Of a stretch of 64,000 bases of DNA, positions 1 through 10,609 are shown one piece after another. How positions within the stretch are numbered: the first letter of the stretch is position 1; every line of letters begins with the position of its first letter. The notes below the pieces were generated by a model. It saw only the letters and a list, made by a program, of their open reading frames with translations. It did no database searches and was not told where the DNA came from. Both the position numbers and the translations under genes were made by a program. The DNA comes from Leptospira selangorensis (GTDB lineage: Bacteria > Spirochaetota > Leptospiria > Leptospirales > Leptospiraceae). The DNA is taken from NCBI RefSeq assembly GCF_004769405.1, contig NZ_RQES01000005.1:124001-188000 (forward strand). The letters run 5' to 3'.

Positions 1-27
1 AAAAAACCCCGAGGTAACCCGGGGTTT
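1..27 (-). terminator. Intrinsic terminator of mnmG
   Basis: An 8-bp perfect stem (4-11 pairs with 20-27, 8-nt loop) is followed on the minus strand by a run of six U. It lies 28 bases beyond the mnmG stop. Confidence 0.75.
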
Positions 28-55
28 CTGTTTCATCGGTAGTCTTTAAAGAAGT

Positions 56-1942
56 TTAAACCGGACTAGGTTTTCTTCCTTTAATATAGAAAAGAAGCAT
101 ATCAATATCGCTTGGATCTACACCAGAGATCTGAGCTGCCTTTTCTAAATTTAAAGGACGATGTTTCGTAAGTTTCTGGATGGCTTCTTTTTTAATACCA
201 GGCACTAAAGAGTAATCGATTGTTTCAGGTATCGGAGTAGTAAGATATCTATTTTTCCAATCGATAGTATCTTGTTCTCTTTTGATATAACCTTCGTATT
301 TGATTTCCATCTCGATGACCTTTCTATCTTGAGCGCTTAGTTCTTCCGACTCAGGCAAAAGGAATTTTATATCTTCGAGAGCTATCTCAGGTCTTTTCAA
401 AAACGAATCTAGCTTTGCGCCGTACTTTAAACTTTGGATTCCTTTTCTTTCCAATAAAGCTTCAAACTCAGGTAAAGGTTTTAGCGGAGTAGATTGTATC
501 TTCTCCTTAACCTCAGAGATCTTTTTATATCTGCTAGTCATCTCATTGAAGGTTTCTTCAGATACAAGACCCATCTTATATCCGTACTTCATAAGTCTTT
601 GATCCGCATTGTCCTGTCTTAAAAGAAGCCTATGTTCCGCACGAGAAGTAAACATTCTATATGGATCTTCTACACCTTTATGAACTAGATCATCTACAAG
701 AACTCCGATATAAGATTCTCCTCTAGAGAACAACATCGGCTCCTCCCCTCTTAATGAAGAAAGTACACTGTAAGCAGCAACCAAACCTTGAGCCGCAGCT
801 TCTTCATAACCTGTAGTGCCGTTGATCTGTCCCGCATGATAAAGACCTTTGATCTTTTTTGTTTCTAAGGTTGGTCTTAATTCAGTAGGATCAACATAAT
901 CATACTCAATCGCATATCCAGGTCTTAAGATCTCAGCTTCTTCTAGACCTGCAATCGAGCGCACAAGTTTCCATTGCACTTCTTCCGGAAGACTAGTGGA
1001 TACTCCATTCAAATAGATCTCTTGTGTATCGTAACCTTCCGGTTCCAAAAAGATTTGATGCCTTTCTCTATCTGCAAAACGAACAATCTTATCTTCAATC
1101 GAAGGACAATATCTAGGCCCAGTCGATTTGATCTGACCAGAATACATAGGGGAAAGATGAATGTTCTCATTGATCAGTGCATGAGTTTTTTCATTCGTGT
1201 AAGTGATATAACAAGGAATCTGTTTCCGAGTGATCTTAGTTGTAGAAAAAGAAAAAGGAGAAGGATCCGAATCACCTTCTTGCACACTCATCACGGAAAG
1301 ATTCACTGAATTTTTATGAATTCTCGGTGGAGTTCCAGTCTTCAATCTTCCTAATTTTAAATTATACTTAGCGAGTGAATGAGAAAGACCTTTAACTGTA
1401 GGTTCTCCGAATCTTCCGTTTTCTTTTTGATAAGTTCCTATATGAACGATGGAAGATAAGAATGTTCCGGTAGTTAAGATCACATGATTGGTGAAAATTT
1501 CAAAACCTCTTCCTGTCCGAACTCCAACAATACGATCTTCTTCGATCAAAAGATCTTCTACCGTATCTTGTCTGATGGATAAGTTTTGTATGGATTCAAG
1601 TGTGTGCTTTACTTTAAGTTGGTATTCTTTTTTCTCCGCTTGAGCACGCGGCGCCCAAACGCTAGGACCTTTAGATGTATTCAACATTTTGAATTGAATA
1701 CCTGTAGCATCGATGACCTTTCCCATTAAGCCACCAAGTGCATCTACTTCTCGAACCATATGTCCTTTTGCGATCCCACCGATGGCTGGGTTGCAGGACA
1801 TTTGTCCGATCGTATCTAAGTTCATTGTGATGAGTAAAGTTCTAGCACCACCAAGAGATGAGACATAGGCAGCCTCGGAGCCCGCGTGGCCCGCACCGAC
1901 CACAACACAATCAAATCGATTGGGAAAAAAAGAAGAATTCAT
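56..1942 (-). CDS. mnmG: tRNA uridine 5-carboxymethylaminomethyl modification enzyme MnmG
   Basis: MnmG (GidA) works with MnmE in the cytoplasm to add the carboxymethylaminomethyl group to U34 of certain tRNAs, using FAD, NADH and methylene-tetrahydrofolate. The 628-residue length is normal. The N-terminal FAD motif [10 protein letters not shown] lies at residues 16-25, and family signatures such as CNPAIGG and [18 protein letters not shown] are intact. The ATG has AGGT five bases upstream on the minus strand. It points away from dnaA. A gidA gene beside the origin is common in bacteria. Confidence 0.95.
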   Translation of the reverse strand: MNSSFFPNRFDCVVVGAGHAGSEAAYVSSLGGARTLLITMNLDTIGQMSCNPAIGGIAKGHMVREVDALGGLMGKVIDATGIQFKMLNTSKGPSVWAPRAQAEKKEYQLKVKHTLESIQNLSIRQDTVEDLLIEEDRIVGVRTGRGFEIFTNHVILTTGTFLSSIVHIGTYQKENGRFGEPTVKGLSHSLAKYNLKLGRLKTGTPPRIHKNSVNLSVMSVQEGDSDPSPFSFSTTKITRKQIPCYITYTNEKTHALINENIHLSPMYSGQIKSTGPRYCPSIEDKIVRFADRERHQIFLEPEGYDTQEIYLNGVSTSLPEEVQWKLVRSIAGLEEAEILRPGYAIEYDYVDPTELRPTLETKKIKGLYHAGQINGTTGYEEAAAQGLVAAYSVLSSLRGEEPMLFSRGESYIGVLVDDLVHKGVEDPYRMFTSRAEHRLLLRQDNADQRLMKYGYKMGLVSEETFNEMTSRYKKISEVKEKIQSTPLKPLPEFEALLERKGIQSLKYGAKLDSFLKRPEIALEDIKFLLPESEELSAQDRKVIEMEIKYEGYIKREQDTIDWKNRYLTTPIPETIDYSLVPGIKKEAIQKLTKHRPLNLEKAAQISGVDPSDIDMLLFYIKGRKPSPV

Positions 1943-2052
1943 TAAGACCTAGCACTCCTGCATAAGCACTTCACAAGATCGATCATTAGTCGACAGTAGA
2001 GCCTATGCTTAGAATCATGTAATCAATAGTATCACTTTCAGGTTCCCTGTAC

Positions 2053-2976
2053 ATGCCCGAATCCATCAAGAAACTCTCTTACTTCGAAGGAAAAATAGTC
2101 CCGGAGTCCGAAGCAAATATAAACATCAAAACTCACGCCTTACAATATGGAACCACTGTCTTCGGAGGTATCCGAGGATATTATGACTCTAGTTCCGATA
2201 ACTTATATGTTTTCAGGATCTTAGATCATTATAAACGTCTTGTGAATTCTACTAAGATCATGCAGTTACAATTCACAAAGACTCCCGAAGAGCTCCGCGA
2301 CATAACCTTAGATCTTCTTAAACAATCCGGATACAGAAGGAACGTATATCTTAGACCTTTCATCTATACTTCTGCACTGCAACTTTCTCCTAGGTTCCAT
2401 GATGTTCCTACTGAACTTGCAATTTATGTTTTAGAGTTGGACGATTACTTAGACACCAAGCGTGGACTCACTACTATGGTATCAAGTTGGAGAAGGTTCG
2501 ACGATACTGTCATCCCTACTCTCTCCAAAGTTTCCGGTGGATATGTAAACTCAGCTCTTGCAAAATCAGAAGCAGTTCAGAACGGATACGACGAAGCAAT
2601 CTTCTTGGACAGCAGAGGTTTCGTAAGCGAAGGGTCTGCAGAGAATATTTTCTTAGTGAGAGATGGGAAGATCATCACACCTTCTATCTCTTCTTCTTTG
2701 TTAGAAGGAATTACAAGACGTTCCGTTCTTCAACTTGCAAAAGACTCAGGATTCGAAGTCATCGAGAGAGATATCACAAGAAGTGAACTTTATATCGCAG
2801 ATGAGATCTTCTTTTCCGGAACCGGTGTGCAGATCGCTTGGGTCAGTGAAGTTGATAAGAGAAAGATAGGTACCGGAGAGATGGGACCGATCACTAAAAA
2901 ACTTCAGTCCACATTCTTTGATCTAGTTGTTGGAAAAAACCAAAACTACAAACACTGGTTGACTCCTGTTTATTAA
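2053..2976 (+). CDS. ilvE: Branched-chain amino acid aminotransferase
   Basis: A PLP-dependent fold-type IV transaminase that interconverts Leu, Ile and Val with their 2-oxo acids. The N-terminal segment HALQYGTTVFGGIRGY, the PLP-lysine context LSKVSGG (Lys159) and the phosphate-binding segment GFVSEGSAENIFLV are typical of IlvE. Length (307 aa) fits. The ATG has only a weak upstream AGGT. The next gene starts 17 bases after the stop, so the two are probably co-transcribed. D-amino-acid transaminase is the nearest alternative, but the motifs fit IlvE better. Confidence 0.88.
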   Translation: MPESIKKLSYFEGKIVPESEANINIKTHALQYGTTVFGGIRGYYDSSSDNLYVFRILDHYKRLVNSTKIMQLQFTKTPEELRDITLDLLKQSGYRRNVYLRPFIYTSALQLSPRFHDVPTELAIYVLELDDYLDTKRGLTTMVSSWRRFDDTVIPTLSKVSGGYVNSALAKSEAVQNGYDEAIFLDSRGFVSEGSAENIFLVRDGKIITPSISSSLLEGITRRSVLQLAKDSGFEVIERDITRSELYIADEIFFSGTGVQIAWVSEVDKRKIGTGEMGPITKKLQSTFFDLVVGKNQNYKHWLTPVY

Positions 2977-2993
2977 ACCTTAATAAAAGGAAC

Positions 2994-3941
2994 ATGTCTT
3001 CCGCATTCGGTATCGAGGAAATCCAAGGCCAAGAAAGGGCTCTAGTATTCTTAAAAAAATACTCGGCTCAACCTGACCTTCTTCCTCCCTTACTAATCTT
3101 TCACGGACCGGAAGGCACCGGAAAAGAATCTGCGGTCGAAAGATTTATCAGACATGTTCTTTGTTTAGAAGGGACTTCTTGCGGGCACTGCGTTTCTTGC
3201 AGAGCATTCATGCATCATTCTCATCCGGATATTGTTTGGTTTCCATTAGAGAAGAATAAACAGATCGCTATCGGTAAAGAAGACAATCCGGAAGAGTTCA
3301 CTATCCGTTGGTTGATCCGTACAAGACTTTATTATAGACCGCATCTTTCTAAGACTAGATTTATCATCATACCGGATGCATCTTTGATAGGTAACGAAGC
3401 AGAGACAGCATTATTAAAGTCTTTAGAAGAAGCTCCCTTCTTTACTCGTTTTATATTTATAGTAAACGATTTGGAACAATTGAAAGAAACAATCGTAAGT
3501 AGAGCGGTTTGTATTCCTTTCGGTTATCTTCCTCAACAAGTGATCAAAGAACTACATAATAAAACTTCAATACCTTACTTTCCTGCCAAGGGTGGAAGTA
3601 TGGTTTCTTTTGATTGTCCACCTGCAGTATTAGAACAAATTTCTCAAAGGATCAATGGAAACCTAAGACAACCATTGGATTATCTTAGACTAGAAGAATG
3701 GATACTGGAATACAAAGAAGAACATCCGGATTGGAAAGAAGATTTTTCCTTTAAGGACTTCTTAGACCTGATCGGATTATTATTATTACAAGAGTTTTCC
3801 AAATCGGATTTCGATTCTAATCTACCAAAGATGGAAGCAATCTTTCGTTTTAAAGAAAAATTACACGAAAGAGTGCATGGACAAGAGAACATTGCGTTAT
3901 CTTTGCTTATACACGAGCTCTCACTACTAGAACAAAAATAA
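2994..3941 (+). CDS. holB: DNA polymerase III delta-prime-like clamp-loader subunit
   Basis: An AAA+ clamp-loader protein of 315 aa. It has a Walker A motif (GPEGTGK, about residue 40), four cysteines in the zinc-module arrangement (around CGHCVSC), and the SLEEAP segment shared by gamma/tau and delta-prime subunits. The protein is too short for DnaX and has no tau-like tail, so delta-prime (HolB) is the best call. It sits between ilvE and dnaA. The SD AAAGGA is unusually close to the ATG. Confidence 0.82.
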   Translation: MSSAFGIEEIQGQERALVFLKKYSAQPDLLPPLLIFHGPEGTGKESAVERFIRHVLCLEGTSCGHCVSCRAFMHHSHPDIVWFPLEKNKQIAIGKEDNPEEFTIRWLIRTRLYYRPHLSKTRFIIIPDASLIGNEAETALLKSLEEAPFFTRFIFIVNDLEQLKETIVSRAVCIPFGYLPQQVIKELHNKTSIPYFPAKGGSMVSFDCPPAVLEQISQRINGNLRQPLDYLRLEEWILEYKEEHPDWKEDFSFKDFLDLIGLLLLQEFSKSDFDSNLPKMEAIFRFKEKLHERVHGQENIALSLLIHELSLLEQK

Positions 3942-4256
3942 AAATTCCTTTATATTTTCTTTAAATTCTTCACCATTCACTTCGCATAACAACGGTTAAA
4001 TATAACAAAATACTAGTAATTACACTAAGTGACATAATGATTTATCTATCACTAATCCACTGTGTTTTTCCTAAGGTTTCCTTTTCGATTTCCGAATTTT
4101 CATTTGTATGCGACTGATAGAAGAAAAATAGTGTAATCTCGTCGGATGGTCCTTCGGACCGTTTCCTAATTCAGTTTTTTCTTTTCCGAGACAAATACGA
4201 GTTTCGTATTCATAAAGTTGTCGGTGTGTTCTTGATTTTTTTCTTTGGAGTTTTGT
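3942..4256 (+). promoter_or_regulatory. dnaA upstream region and 5' leader
   Basis: This 315-base AT-rich gap has no credible gene. It holds two weak DnaA-box-like 9-mers, TTATCTATC (4042-4050) and TAATCCACT (4053-4061). Nearer dnaA are two compact perfect hairpins: GGTCC-TTC-GGACC (4148-4160) and a 7-bp stem with a GTT loop (4194-4210). The dnaA SD is GGAG at 4247-4250. Neither hairpin has a U-run, so they look like leader structures or protein sites more than terminators. Confidence 0.5.
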
Positions 4257-5564
4257 TTGGACCCTAGCTGGAAGCGTGTATTAGAGGAAGTCTCCAAGGA
4301 AATTCCTCCTACGTACTTTGATAAGTTCATATATACCTTACAATTAGAGAGTTTAACAGACGATCGTTGCATCCTCATAGCTCCATCTTCTAATATTAAG
4401 ACACATGTTGAGAAAAAATACCAAAACCATATCGAAGAAGCGATCTTCAGAGCTAGTGGAAACAGAGTCCCAGTCGAGATCGTTCTAGAAGCAGCTTCCA
4501 ATCTAAACGAAGTTCTTCAGGAAAAATTCAAAGATAAGTCTTATTCTTTTAATCCGGATTATTCTTTTGATAATTTTATCGTAGGTAACACGAACCGTCT
4601 CGCTTTCAGCGCGGCAATGGAATGTGTAAAAAACCCTGCAGAGATCAATCCATTATACTTATTCGGAAAAGTAGGAGTTGGTAAAACCCATCTTCTTCAT
4701 TCTATAGGTTCCGAAATTCTCAAAAAGGAACCTTGGAAAACAGTACATTACGTAGATATAAAGTCCTTCATGAGTGAGTTCTTGTTCGCTCTACAATCCA
4801 GAGATTCTATCGAATCTTTTAAAATTAAGTACCAATCTTACAATTGTCTATTGATCGATGATATCCAACTTTTGAACACAGGAGCGGAAAAAACTCAAGA
4901 AGAGTTCTTCTCTATCTTCAACTTTCTATTTGAAAGAAAAAGACAGATTGTGATCGCATCGGATCGTCCTAGTTCCGAACTTCCTCTACATGAAAGACTA
5001 AAATCCAGATTTGTTACCGGTGTTCAGGCGGATATCCAACCGCCTGATAGAGATATTCGTATCGGAATCTTAGAAAAGAACTGCCAAATTTTGAATTTGG
5101 GTCTTTCTTCCGAACATATCCAGTTCATCGCGGACCTGATCGAAGATGATACTCGAGCACTTCTAGGCGCTTTGAATGATCTAGCTCTTCATAAAAGAGC
5201 ATTCTCTCATCTATTCTTCACCACAACGATGATAGAAGAGATACTTAAGAATCGTATCTTCCGTAAAAAGAATTTCCAACTCAGCCAAGACAAGGTTATA
5301 GAACATATTTCTTCTCTATATAACTTGGATCCGAATGAGGTGATGGGTAAGAGCAGAAAACCTGAGTATGTGATTCCTCGACATCTCAGTATGTATGTAT
5401 TACATAAAGGTTTTCGACTGAATAAAAGTCAGGTTGGAAGAATGTTTTCAGCGGAACATACGACTGTAATCCATGCGGTTCGTAACATCGAAAATAAGAT
5501 TAAAGAAGATAAAGAATTTTCCATTAAAGTGGAAGAAGTTCTGAATCGATTCCGTTTCCAATAA
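4257..5564 (+). CDS. dnaA: Chromosomal replication initiator DnaA
   Basis: DnaA binds 9-mer boxes at oriC, oligomerises through its AAA+ domain in the ATP form and melts the origin. Domain III has Walker [10 protein letters not shown] (about residue 137) and Walker [11 protein letters not shown]. Domain IV ends with the DNA-binding helix carrying EHTTVIHAV, where most DnaA proteins have DHTTV, so the Asp is Glu400 here. I start at TTG 4257 because GGAG lies six bases upstream. The in-frame TTG at 4245 overlaps that SD. Length is 435 aa. The intergenic space up to dnaN is the putative origin. Confidence 0.96.
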   Translation: MDPSWKRVLEEVSKEIPPTYFDKFIYTLQLESLTDDRCILIAPSSNIKTHVEKKYQNHIEEAIFRASGNRVPVEIVLEAASNLNEVLQEKFKDKSYSFNPDYSFDNFIVGNTNRLAFSAAMECVKNPAEINPLYLFGKVGVGKTHLLHSIGSEILKKEPWKTVHYVDIKSFMSEFLFALQSRDSIESFKIKYQSYNCLLIDDIQLLNTGAEKTQEEFFSIFNFLFERKRQIVIASDRPSSELPLHERLKSRFVTGVQADIQPPDRDIRIGILEKNCQILNLGLSSEHIQFIADLIEDDTRALLGALNDLALHKRAFSHLFFTTTMIEEILKNRIFRKKNFQLSQDKVIEHISSLYNLDPNEVMGKSRKPEYVIPRHLSMYVLHKGFRLNKSQVGRMFSAEHTTVIHAVRNIENKIKEDKEFSIKVEEVLNRFRFQ

Positions 5565-5889
5565 AAAACTTAGTTTCAATTCTTATCGAAAGGCGACATA
5601 GACCTATAGATAACTTGTAAATAACTAGTTAATAGTTTGCCTATAACAAGTAAATAAGACATAACACAAAATTATTGTCCCTTATAGACTTCGGTTTTGA
5701 AGGTTATTATAACAGATACACAGGAGTTTTTTCCGGGTCCTGGAAATTGTACTTTTCAATATATATGCGACATATTTCCCTTATCTAAAGAGTTATGACT
5801 CTTATCTACATATGCACAGGTACAAGTACTACAACAGTACATATATAAGAATCTATATATAGATCACCTTTATTATTGGAGAATGCAAA
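5565..5889. other. oriC: Putative replication origin oriC (dnaA-dnaN intergenic region)
   Basis: This 325-base AT-rich, gene-free spacer lies between dnaA and dnaN, the usual place for oriC. DnaA-box-like 9-mers are TTATCTACA (5802-5810, one mismatch to TTATCCACA), TTATCTAAA (5781-5789), TTATCGAAA (5583-5591), and on the minus strand TTATTTACA (5616-5624) and TTATCTATA (5605-5613). Most have T at position 6. Very AT-rich tracts occur at 5615-5665 and 5840-5880. A perfect 14-bp palindrome lies at 5851-5864. Origin function is inferred from position and motifs. Confidence 0.65.
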
Positions 5890-7011
5890 TTGAAGATCAA
5901 AGTGAACACATCCGAGTTCCTAAAAGCGATTCACGCTGTAGAGGGAGTGATCTCCGCTAGAGAGATACGTTCTGTTCTCTCCAACTTAAAATTAGAAGCT
6001 GAAACTTCTTCAGTATCTATTTCTGCGACTGACTTAGAGATATCTATTAAAACATCATTAAATGCTCAAGTAGAGAAGTCGGGAGATATTTCTTTACCAG
6101 CAAAACAATTATCCAGTATTTTTAAAACTATTCACTTCGAAGAGGCTTTACTCTCGACTGAAGACGGCGATGCTGATTCAAGTATTACTTATATCACTGA
6201 CGCTACTAAAAAGAATGATTATAAAAACAAACTGAATGGAATGGATGCAGAAGAGATTAAGACTATTCCTAAAGTGGACTCTTCTAATATCTCCGATTTT
6301 CCGACCGCAATGTTTGCAGAGATGATCCGTAAAACTTCTTATGCAATCGCACACGAAGACCAAAGATATATCTTCAACGGACTGTTTATGGTTCCTAAGG
6401 GAGATAAACTTGTATTTGCAGTTACTGATGGCAGAAGGTTATGTAAGATCGAAAGGCCACTTTCCACAACTTTGAAATTTAAAGATTCAGTGATCATTCC
6501 TTCTAAAGCTATCAGAGAGATCTCTAAAATGATCGCTACCGCAGAAACAGGAAAGATCGGCATCATAGACAATCAGATCTATGTGAATGCAAATCAGATC
6601 GAACTTCTTTGTAAACTAATCGAAGGTAATTTCCCGAATTATGAACAAGTAATTCCTAAGTCTTCTAAATTCAGTGCGGTAATTCCTAAAGAAGGATTCC
6701 AGATCTATCTTAGACAAGCATTGATCGCTGCAGAAGAGCCTACTCGTCAGATACGTTTAACATTCACAAAAAATAATATTAACTTCTACGCTCAAACACA
6801 AGGAGTGAATGAGGTCAGTATTAATATGCCGATCGACTATTCCGGAGACGAAGTTACCGTAGCTTTCAAAGGTGAATACCTATCTGATGTATTCAAGTCC
6901 ATTGATGATAATGAATTTAAAATAGAATTCAGCGATTCAAGTTCACCTGTGGTGTTCAAGGATCCTTCTGATCCTGATTTTATATCGGTAATCATGCCGA
7001 TGAAAATTTAA
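5890..7011 (+). CDS. dnaN: DNA polymerase III beta sliding clamp
   Basis: The ring-shaped clamp that tethers DNA polymerase III to DNA and is loaded by the clamp loader. The 373-aa length and three-domain pattern fit DnaN, with segments such as FNGLFM and [10 protein letters not shown] typical. The C-terminus ends in MPMKI, close to the family's usual MPMRL-like end. The start is TTG with SD GGAGAA six bases upstream. RecF begins 12 bases after the stop, consistent with a dnaN-recF transcript. Confidence 0.95.
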   Translation: MKIKVNTSEFLKAIHAVEGVISAREIRSVLSNLKLEAETSSVSISATDLEISIKTSLNAQVEKSGDISLPAKQLSSIFKTIHFEEALLSTEDGDADSSITYITDATKKNDYKNKLNGMDAEEIKTIPKVDSSNISDFPTAMFAEMIRKTSYAIAHEDQRYIFNGLFMVPKGDKLVFAVTDGRRLCKIERPLSTTLKFKDSVIIPSKAIREISKMIATAETGKIGIIDNQIYVNANQIELLCKLIEGNFPNYEQVIPKSSKFSAVIPKEGFQIYLRQALIAAEEPTRQIRLTFTKNNINFYAQTQGVNEVSINMPIDYSGDEVTVAFKGEYLSDVFKSIDDNEFKIEFSDSSSPVVFKDPSDPDFISVIMPMKI

Positions 7012-7023
7012 AAGAGAAGATCC

Positions 7024-8117
7024 GTGTTTTTACGAAGCCTAAGGCTTCTCAATTTCAGAAATCACGAACAGATAAGCCTGGAGTTTCATTCCAGGCTTAT
7101 TTTCTTTGTGGGAGAAAACGGAGAAGGAAAAACAAACTTACTCGAAGCAATCTCTATGATCTCTTGGCTGAAAAGTTTTAGAGAATCAGAAGAAGGGAAT
7201 TTGATCCGCTGGAATTCAGATGGATATTATATCAAAGGCGAAGTAGATAGAGATCATAAAAGAGAAATTTATGAATTAGGTTTTTCTAAAAAACCTGTTA
7301 GTCGCCGCAAACTCAAATTTAATCAAGAAGAAGTAAAAAAAAGATCCGACTTAGTAGGAAAGTTCCTAAGTGTTTTGATGACTCCTTTGGATCTAGTTAT
7401 AGTAGAAGGTGGGCCTTCTGAAAGAAGAAGGTTTTTGGACAGTCTACTTTCTTCTTTAGATCCTTCTTACTTAAATGATCTAATAGAATATAATCGTATC
7501 TTAAAACAAAGAAATGCACTTTTAAAAAGTGGCTCTTCTGATCCTGGTCTTTACGAAATTTGGAATCAAAGACTGATAGAAAAAGGGATCAGTATATTTA
7601 ATAAAAGAAAAGAATTCATTTTAGAATTCGATCCTATCTATAGAGAAAATCTAAAAAAGTTAAGCGGCGGAAGGGATAATCTAACTCTAGAATATAAACC
7701 GAGTTTTTTCGATCTGGAAAATTTTAAGGAAACCTTACAAAGGAATATTAATAGAGATCGAAAACTAGGTTATACTTCCGTGGGAATTCATAGGGATGAT
7801 CTGTATATCGGGGAAGATAATCGTGATATAATGGATTTCGCTTCTCAGGGCCAAAAAAGAAGCACTGTAATTTCCTTAAAAGCGGCCGCTTTCGAGTATT
7901 ATCGTAGAAAATTGGGTAGAACTCCTATCCTTCTGATTGATGACGTAATCCGAGAATTGGATGTAAAAAGAAGAGAATATTTTGTGGATCTTGTTTTGAA
8001 TTCAGGACAGGCTTTTTTTACTACCACTGACCTCGAAGGTATCTCCGACTATGTGGGAAGACTAGAAGACGAAAAACAGATCTTTGTGGTCAAAAATGGA
8101 CTAGTCACTCCTTACCA

Positions 8118-8121
<4 letters not shown>
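7024..8121 (+). CDS. recF: DNA replication and repair protein RecF
   Basis: An SMC-like ATPase that acts with RecO and RecR to load RecA at gapped DNA. It shows Walker A GENGEGKT (about residue 30), the signature SQGQKRS (about 275) and Walker [13 protein letters not shown] (about 302). Length 365 aa is normal. The start codon is GTG. Its stop overlaps the start of the DUF721 gene by 4 bases, suggesting translational coupling. Confidence 0.95.
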
Positions 8122-10579
<2,458 letters not shown>

Positions 10580-10609
10580 TATATTGGTAATAGGAAATTC
10601 TAAATACAA

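Noticed and set aside
4166..4501. Minus-strand 111-aa ORF opposite the dnaA start
   Set aside because: It is the antisense of conserved DnaA domain I and the leader, with no supporting motif.
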